Origin: Saprospiraceae bacterium
GTDB taxonomy: Bacteria; Bacteroidota; Bacteroidia; Chitinophagales; Saprospiraceae
Assembly: GCA_016710585.1 (NCBI GenBank)
Contig: JADJVN010000026.1
Coordinates: 14,864 to 78,863, forward strand
DNA length: 64,000 bases
Reading direction: 5' to 3'
Below are positions 58,467 through 64,000 of this stretch, piece after piece (the first letter of the stretch is position 1; every line of letters starts with the position of its first letter). Under the pieces are notes generated by a model, which worked only from the letters and a program-made list of their open reading frames with translations, was not told where the DNA came from and did no database searches. A program made the position numbers and the translations under genes.

Positions 58467-58867
58467 TTTGATTGATTTAGTTTTAAAATATAATTATTTT
58501 TTTCTGAGAGCTCTTAGAGCTGAAAGTATATTGAGGTAGAAATAGTCTAACTTTGATTTCAATCTTTCAGTAATAAATTCTAATTTTATTGATTGAGAAT
58601 CGCGATCTTATCAATATAAGTATGTTAATCTACTATCTACGAACGAAATCGTAGATGATTATATTGAGGGATGGCTATTGATTTATTTAAATAAACATTT
58701 CATTGCTTCACCTCTACCTCAATAACTGATAATTATAAGTCAATTTATATGATAGGCTTAATCTGAAATATTGGATTTAAAATTGCTTGTATTGCAATAA
58801 AGGTTAGTATCGACGAAAGGAGTCATTAGCCTCGCTTTAGTCGATATCATGTTATCATCTGATTGAT
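58467..58867. other. Gene-free stretch with one strong hairpin
   Basis: About 400 bases lie upstream of the fusion gene with no protein-like frame. A perfect eight-base stem, ATCTACGA and TCGTAGAT with a six-base loop, lies at 58635-58656, without a T run. A longer pair TATCGAC/GTCGATA spans roughly 58811-58848. No known RNA family is recognised. Confidence 0.4.
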
Positions 58868-59446
58868 TTAAAATTTCGGACATTCTAGTCTATTAATTGG
58901 ATTAAAATTAATTTTCGGCATTTTAAATAAATACCCAAAGAAAAGGCCCAAGGAACTTATTGGTTTAAAATACAAATTTTCAACCTCTTGTTAAATGTAC
59001 CCACTATGATATTTCAACGATATTGTAAATTGATTAATTTTATATTCCAAACTAAAATTAATTTGTGAAAATTAGAATAAAATTTTCACATTTGAATTCT
59101 TAAGTAATGAATTTTACTATTTGTAAACAAATTAATTCGAACCCAAATCTATTTTTAATCCACTTATATTAAACCTAGTAATTGTTTAGCTGCAATAATC
59201 AAACTAAGCATTTAAGAACAATCCTGAAGATGTCGCTTCTACATTCATCTTAGTATAATCGACTGATATATTTAGGAAAAAATTATTATTGAATTTATAT
59301 TCAAACTGCATTCCTGCAAATAAGCTGTTTGTCTTAAACTTATTATTAATTGAATGTGCAATATTAAAATTCTGATTGAATCTGGATCTATTAATCGTGA
59401 AGTATAAATTCCTAAATTTGGTCCAATATAATTGAGAAAAAATTCA
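58868..59446 (-). pseudogene. Decayed paralogue of the barrel protein at 59930-60594
   Basis: Pieces in several frames match the intact neighbour. The 3' part reads INQFTISLKYHSGYI, stop, then NLYFKPISSLGLFFGYLFKM and LECPKF; the intact gene has VQISLNYHNG, YYFKPLKSISLDIGYTLKIN and IECPKI. The middle part reads LFAGMQFEYKFNNNFFLNIS and VDYTKMNVEA, against VGVNLRYKFKRNIF and SYTKKDVDA in the intact copy. Internal stops and shifts are scattered across it and no signal peptide is left. Unlike other broken genes here, one or two base changes do not repair it, so this is real decay. Confidence 0.75.
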
Positions 59447-59560
59447 TTTTAAAATTTAGAATAATTAAAATGAATATAATGTTTATATGCCTTGTCATAA
59501 ATTTGAATTGTAGAAAATGAGAAAAGCCAAAATATTATAAAGTCAAGATTTGACTTCTCT

Positions 59561-59810
59561 CATGTGTTTCAGGTTTTACAATAACATCAATAGACAAAAA
59601 TAAAACAAAAACAATCAAGCTCCAAGCAATTAAAAATAAACTAAAAAAATATATCTTAAATTAATTAAATTCATAATATGAAAATGGAAACTTTATAACT
59701 TCAGTCCTAGCTTCCAAATATATATTTGGAGGGATGATGTGCTGGATGTTGTGGAGTGTTCTGAATTGGTATTGATAGTTGTTCAGATAATAAGTATCAC
59801 GAGATAGCTG
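59561..59810. repeat. Duplicated intergenic element, copy A
   Basis: This 250-base stretch matches 62344-62598 over its whole length by eye (shared CATGTGTTTCAGGTTTT, AATTCATAATATGAAAAT, TTTATAACTTCA, GAGGGATGATGTG). On the minus strand both copies keep an open frame with similar residues (here IQHIIPPNIYLEA, EVIKFPFSYYEFN, stop). It lies 5' (minus strand) of the decayed barrel gene. It is either a non-coding repeat or the 3' end of an unknown gene. Confidence 0.7.
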
Positions 59811-59929
59811 CATTTAAATTCTGCCCAATTTGATGATAAGAAGCTTTATTTAAATTTTTTAATTTCTAATTTGAAATTTTTTCTCCTAAAGCAACTATCT
59901 TTGTGGATTCCTTGTTATCAAATGTTTAC

Positions 59930-60594
59930 TCAGATTTTAGGACACTCTATATCACTTTTTTTAAGATTAAATTTTAGTTTATTTATTTTTAATGTGTAGC
60001 CAATATCTAAGCTGATTGATTTGAGGGGTTTGAAGTAATAAGAAGAGACCTCATTGTCTGAAAATTTGATGCCATTATGATAATTTAATGAAATCTGCAC
60101 TTTCCAAATCTGATAGCTCAATCTATATAATACATCAAGTTCATTTACATCCTTAGTAAGTTTATTAGCAAATTCGTCTCCTCTATATTTATTGATTTGC
60201 TTTAATTGATTGGATTCACAAGCAATACTTAATTCAACTCTTCTTAAATACAAACCTAGCCCTAAGCCATATTGAAAATAATTAAATGTAAATCTATCAG
60301 TAGGAGCTATACCCAAACACGAAGCATCCACATCCTTTTTAGTGTAGGAAGCCAATAAAATACAAAAATATTCCTTTTAAATTTATACCTAAGATTGACT
60401 CCAACTGTTCCACTTAAATTATCTGTATAATAATTTTCAGAAGATAAAAAAAAAACTGGTTTATCAGGTTTAGCACTGACGATTTTTAAAGCATGAATTC
60501 CAGCATTTGCACTTATATAAAGCTGTCCAAAGTTACTATCAATAAGTAAAATTTGTAATAATCCAGCAAGAAAATAAATTATATTACTTTTCAT
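59930..60594 (-). CDS. Small outer-membrane beta-barrel-like protein, frame broken once
   Basis: A signal peptide (IIYFLAGLLQILLIDSNFGQ) is followed by LYISANAGIHALKIVSAKPD and barrel-like strands. The first fragment leaves frame at the five-A run 60364-60368. Adding one base joins RYKFKRNIF to LLASYTKKDVDAS and the rest (RFTFNYFQYGLGLGLYLRRV, ISLNYHNGIKFSDNE, DIECPKI), giving 221 residues. I do not recognise the family. A decayed paralogue lies next to it at 58868. Confidence 0.65.
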
Positions 60595-60735
60595 AAGAAT
60601 AATTTAAAATTTGGAGAGAATTCTACTTGCCAAAACTGGAATGAATGAATTCCTCTCCATTTACTACTTTCCACATGCAATTTAATATTTAAAAAGGTCA
60701 CTATCGCAATGAATACTTTGGTTATCAAACCAAGT

Positions 60736-62157
60736 TTACTTTTTTACAATCAATTTTTGCGTTCCGACTAATTCTAAATTTTTATTATATCCGCTGATAA
60801 AATAGACACCTGATAATAAATTACTGATATCAATTTTTTCATCAATTTGATCTCCCAATATTTCCTTTAATACTTTCCCTTCGGTATTTGTGATGATAAA
60901 TTTAGTAATCAAGTTCTCTTCGAACTTTACATTTAAAGTATTGGAAGCTGGATTGGGATATACGGCGAACATCTTTTTTGTTTGAGGAAAAGTCTTGGTA
61001 AAAGTAATCATTCCATTTTTATCAAATTTTATCATAAATGGATCACGATTAAAATTTCCCTTTGTGGTATCTTGTCTTGTACCATATGCTATTCCACCGC
61101 CATCTGATGTCGCAATGATTCCTGTCATAAAGTAATATGCATCTCCTCCATATTCCTTCGTCCATTCAAGATTCAATGCTGAATCAGTCTTCATAATCAT
61201 GAACCATGATCGCTCAAACCCATAAGGATATTCCCAGATCTTAAAATTTGATGTGCCACCAAAATAAAACCCACCATTTGTACTTGCAATACTTTGCGTT
61301 CTCGCTGGAATATCTATAGTATCTCCTGTTCTACCAAGAATAATATTTTTTAAAATATTAAAATCCTTATCCAAAATATTTAGTCCAAAATCTACATTAT
61401 AAAAATTCCGTAAGTCTTGACTTTGTCCTCCAAAGTTAATATATTTTTCTTTGTTCTTTAAAGGATATAAGTCACCTGAAAAAGTGCCAAATTTTAAGTT
61501 TTCAATTCTTATTAATTTATTATTAAAATTTAAATCTATTAGACCTAAAAAGGATAGACCCTTTAATACAACTGATTGTAAATCTATACTTAATTTTAAA
61601 TCTCCTGGGAAACCATCAAGTGCTGAACTATAAATAATTTTTTTTGAATTTAGATTAACTTTAACTATAACAGTTTTATGTGAGTCAATATTATACAACC
61701 CAAAAAAATAAAGTGAATCTGCAATTTTTAAAATATCATTAAAAGTGGTATTAAATTCACTTTCTAAAGAGTATATTTCTGAAGATCTGGTTTCAATATT
61801 CGTTTCGATAAATTCAGCAACATATTGATTCCTATCAAGTCCTATTTGAGTCAAGTAATCAGAATTTGCTCTTGATATAAAAAACTCTGATCTGGAAAAG
61901 CTTTTACTGTTTTGAATCAATTCACTTTTAATCAAATCCCCTTTTTTGGAAATGTAAGTTAAATTGCAAAAACTACTATCTTTTATAAAATTATAATCAC
62001 TTGAAGTGAATAGGTAATAATCACTCCCCTCAAGCACATCAATAATACCCCAGCTATCTTCAATAGCTGGGGTAGAATATATAAAATTTTGCGCATCTAT
62101 ATTTTTCGAAAAGATAATTGCATATATCAATAACAATATATATCTAAATTTTCTCAT
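60736..62157 (-). CDS. Secreted propeller-like protein with T9SS sorting domain
   Basis: The ATG at 62157 is chosen for a clean signal peptide (RKFRYILLLIYAIIFSKNID, then AQ); a start at 62166 adds three residues. The protein is 473 residues with repeated strand-rich units, the last ones typical of the 'KTDSALNLEWTKEYGG' and 'ATSDGGGIAYGT' kind seen in other T9SS cargo. It ends in MFAVYPNPASNTLNVKFEEN and LLSGVYFISGYNKN, a type A sorting domain. It resembles the gene at 31285 in plan. Its role is unknown. Confidence 0.75.
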   Translation of the reverse strand: MRKFRYILLLIYAIIFSKNIDAQNFIYSTPAIEDSWGIIDVLEGSDYYLFTSSDYNFIKDSSFCNLTYISKKGDLIKSELIQNSKSFSRSEFFISRANSDYLTQIGLDRNQYVAEFIETNIETRSSEIYSLESEFNTTFNDILKIADSLYFFGLYNIDSHKTVIVKVNLNSKKIIYSSALDGFPGDLKLSIDLQSVVLKGLSFLGLIDLNFNNKLIRIENLKFGTFSGDLYPLKNKEKYINFGGQSQDLRNFYNVDFGLNILDKDFNILKNIILGRTGDTIDIPARTQSIASTNGGFYFGGTSNFKIWEYPYGFERSWFMIMKTDSALNLEWTKEYGGDAYYFMTGIIATSDGGGIAYGTRQDTTKGNFNRDPFMIKFDKNGMITFTKTFPQTKKMFAVYPNPASNTLNVKFEENLITKFIITNTEGKVLKEILGDQIDEKIDISNLLSGVYFISGYNKNLELVGTQKLIVKK

Positions 62158-62343
62158 TACAAACAATTGACTTGATCAAATTTTGTTAGAGTATCTCATA
62201 CGAATCTTGTTTTTAAGTTAAAATATATATCTACGAACATTCACAAGTTTGTCAATCTCTTATTATCGTTTCGATTTGTAGAACTCATGTGGACTTAAAT
62301 ATGGTTTTTCTGGGTAAAACGGGGTAAGAAATAGTAATTTATT

Positions 62344-62598
62344 CATGTGTTTCAGGTTTTTCAATAACATTACTAAACAAATATAAAACAAAAATAATCA
62401 AGCTACAAACAATTAAATATAAATTACAAATACATAGCTCATATTAAATAAATTCATAATATGAAAATTGAAGTTTTATAACTTCACCAATGCCTTTCAA
62501 ACCAATATATTGTTGAGGGATGATGTGTTGGATGCTATAGAGTTCTTTGAACTGGTATGGATAGTATGCTTTCCGAAGACAGCACGACAGGGTAGCTA
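62344..62598. repeat. Duplicated intergenic element, copy B
   Basis: This is the partner of copy A. On the minus strand it keeps a frame ending YQFKELYSIQHIIPQQY, then EVIKLQFSYYEFI and stop, parallel to copy A (YQFRTLHNIQHIIPPN and EVIKFPFSYYEFN). It lies between a lipoprotein gene (62635) and the T9SS gene at 60736. Confidence 0.7.
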
Positions 62599-62634
62599 TT
62601 ATTGAAAGATACTAGTATTAAAAGGTTTAATTTT

Positions 62635-63177
62635 TTAATACCCAAAAGATTCAATATTTACTTTTTTTAATATCTGTTCTTCATTAAACTGGAATGAAAG
62701 TATGCTACATTTTCTTTCTTTTCCTGAGTTTGCATCATCGTGAGAATAACAATTTGGGTTTAGAGAATTATTAAAAACATAAAATAATGTATGTATTTGT
62801 CCATTTTTTGTTCCCTTATCAAATTCAACTCCATAATATTTTCTAATATCTGAAATTTTTACTTGACATTTTAATTTAGATAAGTTCTCTAATCGGATAC
62901 AATATAAAAAATGTTTTACCTGATTCTCATTATGCGGTAAATAGCTTGCAAATAGAAGAGAATCACTCAATTTCCTAAATTCATTTTGACTTAATGGTGG
63001 TAATTTTAAATAATTCAATGTATATACTTTTGTGCTTTTATCAATGGTTATAGCTTTAGAAAGTATTTTTAATTCCTCTTTAATCCTTTTGTCACATAAG
63101 GAATTGTTATTTAGTTTTCTATTGCACCCTATGTTAAGAATCATTGGTAAAAAAATCATTACAATTTTAATTCGCAT
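62635..63177 (-). CDS. Lipoprotein of unknown function
   Basis: This 180-residue protein has a lipoprotein signal (IKIVMIFLPMILNIGCNRKL, lipidated Cys18). The mature part is lysine-rich, with two or three further cysteines (FLYCIRLENLSKLKCQVK, NPNCYSHDDANSGKERKCS). I do not recognise it. It is a single gene on the minus strand; copy B of the duplicated element lies just downstream. Confidence 0.55.
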   Translation of the reverse strand: MRIKIVMIFLPMILNIGCNRKLNNNSLCDKRIKEELKILSKAITIDKSTKVYTLNYLKLPPLSQNEFRKLSDSLLFASYLPHNENQVKHFLYCIRLENLSKLKCQVKISDIRKYYGVEFDKGTKNGQIHTLFYVFNNSLNPNCYSHDDANSGKERKCSILSFQFNEEQILKKVNIESFGY

Positions 63178-63298
63178 TGCTTATAATTTTTCAAATATGC
63201 AATAAAGAAACATAACATAGTCATGTGAAGACATGCCAAAACTAAAGAGAAATTGTAAAATTTCACCAAAAAATGAATCGTAATTTACAGCAAATTAT

Positions 63299-63534
63299 TT
63301 AGCTGTCGGAAGAATTATTTTTTTCTTCATTCAACTCATAGTCCATCTGACATACTGGACATTTTCCCGGTTGGTCCTTCCACTGCCTTTGCAATGCATA
63401 GGACAAATATAAGCTGAAGTAAATTCTGGTCCTGAGGTGTCATGTTTTTCCATTTTGTGTTTTGAGCCTTCTTGTTTACAAGAATAGCAAATCATGGATC
63501 CAAGTAATAAAGTAACAATAATAATCTTTTTCAT
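63299..63534 (-). CDS. Small lipoprotein with heavy-metal-binding domain, frame broken once
   Basis: The signal peptide VTLLLGSMICYSCKQEG gives a lipidated cysteine. The mature part has YICPMHCKGSG. One added base near 63379-63381 continues into DQPGKCPVCQMDYELNEEKN. The result, CPMHC...GKCPVCQM, is the short metal-binding module found at the ends of copper/heavy-metal exporters and in small Bacteroidota lipoproteins. The repaired protein has 78 residues. As given it would end at 63331 and lose the second half of the site. Confidence 0.7.
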
Positions 63535-63544
63535 CTAACTAGTT

Positions 63545-64000
63545 TTAATAAGCTTTTGCAAATAATACCCTACGATTTGATGGATTTCCAGTCAATATGC
63601 ATTTTCCATTTCTCTTCTGGAGCATCAAGAGGAATACAACGAATGGTTGCTTTGGTTTTTCTTTGATTGCTTTTCTGTCTCACTTGTTCCATCCCAGTGT
63701 GCATAGATGAATCCTGGATTCTCTTCCAAGATTTTTACAAATAAATCCCAGTCATCAACAATATGGGTATTGCGTTCGCGCAATTCTTTTGCTCTTTAGA
63801 ATAAATTGTTTTGGATGTCATCTAAAAAAAAGTTGGATCGTATGTTCGACAGTATTTTCAATTTAATACTAGACTTTTCTTTTGTATCTCTTCTCGCTAT
63901 TTCTACTACTCCATTTTCAATATCTCTTGCTCCAATACCGATTCTTACAGGGACACCCTTTAATTCATATTCTGCAAATTTGAATCCAGGTCTATTTTTT
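63545..64000 (-). CDS. proS: Prolyl-tRNA synthetase, 3' part, frame broken four times
   Basis: The gene enters from the right edge. It begins in the anticodon-binding domain (NRPGFKFAEYELKGVPVRIG, DIENGVVEIARRDT) and ends in the C-terminal domain of the archaeal-type enzyme (ATIRCIPLDAPEEKW, CILTGNPSNRRVLFAKAY, stop at 63545-63547). In between are a TAA at 63796-63798 where NNLFxRAKELRERN is expected, and shifts at T runs 63671-63674, 63656-63660 (each one short) and 63602-63605 (one extra). This enzyme charges tRNA-Pro and should be essential, so the breaks are probably sequence errors. Confidence 0.85.

Noticed and set aside
58548..58555. TAACTTTG as a plus-strand promoter
   Set aside because: No -33 box lies at the right distance and no plus-strand gene follows; such a motif is expected by chance in AT-rich DNA.

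Overview
The window is AT-rich DNA from a bacterium of the phylum Bacteroidota. The evidence is converging. There are several secreted proteins with C-terminal type IX secretion (T9SS) sorting domains, and two T9SS-machinery-type proteins: PorQ (21805-22864) and a plug-domain protein (48576-49829). There are DUF6029/Omp28/TlpA neighbours, a TonB-linked barrel receptor, the archaeal-type prolyl-tRNA synthetase used by this phylum (right edge), and -7 boxes of the form TAnnTTTG, two of them with a TTTG box exactly 19 bases upstream. A Saprospiria/Chitinophagales-like relative is plausible, but the lineage below phylum is not shown by the sequence.

Layout. 1-5960: start of a secreted asparagine synthetase B-like gene, a VWA-like membrane protein, a B12-binding radical SAM protein, an EamA permease and a small lipoprotein. 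5956-16461: a TPR sensor histidine kinase, a small membrane protein, an operon of a crotonase plus a fused alpha/beta 2-oxoacid dehydrogenase E1, an MscS channel, a phosphate permease and a MATE exporter. 16623-24112: a lipoprotein/DUF4956/DUF2490 operon, a T9SS-exported M1 aminopeptidase, a barrel protein, porQ, a YwqK-like repeat lipoprotein and a TlpA-like thioredoxin. 24193-31125: DUF6029, Omp28 and then phenylacetyl-CoA genes paaBCD with a 3-hydroxyacyl-CoA dehydrogenase, a PaaI thioesterase and a thiolase; paaA is not there. 31126-45573: an exported-protein region with four T9SS substrates or fragments, a TonB-type receptor, tRNA-Pro(UGG), a vanadium haloperoxidase-like lipoprotein and a BNR-repeat T9SS protein, with odd palindromic arrays after three of the genes. 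45580-58466: MacA/TolC-type efflux genes, the T9SS plug protein, topoisomerase IV subunit A, RsmI-like methyltransferase, ScpA, NupC/uridine kinase and a glycosyltransferase-HAD phosphatase fusion. 58467-64000: a gene-poor stretch with a decayed barrel paralogue, a duplicated intergenic element, small surface proteins and the 3' part of proS.

The dominant oddity is broken reading frames. I count about fifteen single-base shifts and three in-frame TAA codons in otherwise well-preserved genes. Most shifts lie in runs of four to six A or T. Even prolyl-tRNA synthetase, which should be essential, is broken four times in 456 bases. This points to residual sequencing or assembly errors more than to mass gene loss, so the affected genes are given here as reconstructed spans. 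One gene (58868-59446) looks truly decayed.

No CRISPR array, prophage, insertion sequence, toxin-antitoxin module or recognisable defence system was seen. The best candidates for new biology are the GT81-like/HAD fusion (57093-58466), the terminator-bearing leader of the haloperoxidase gene (41356-41463), the duplicated element at 59561 and 62344, and the palindromic arrays after three genes.
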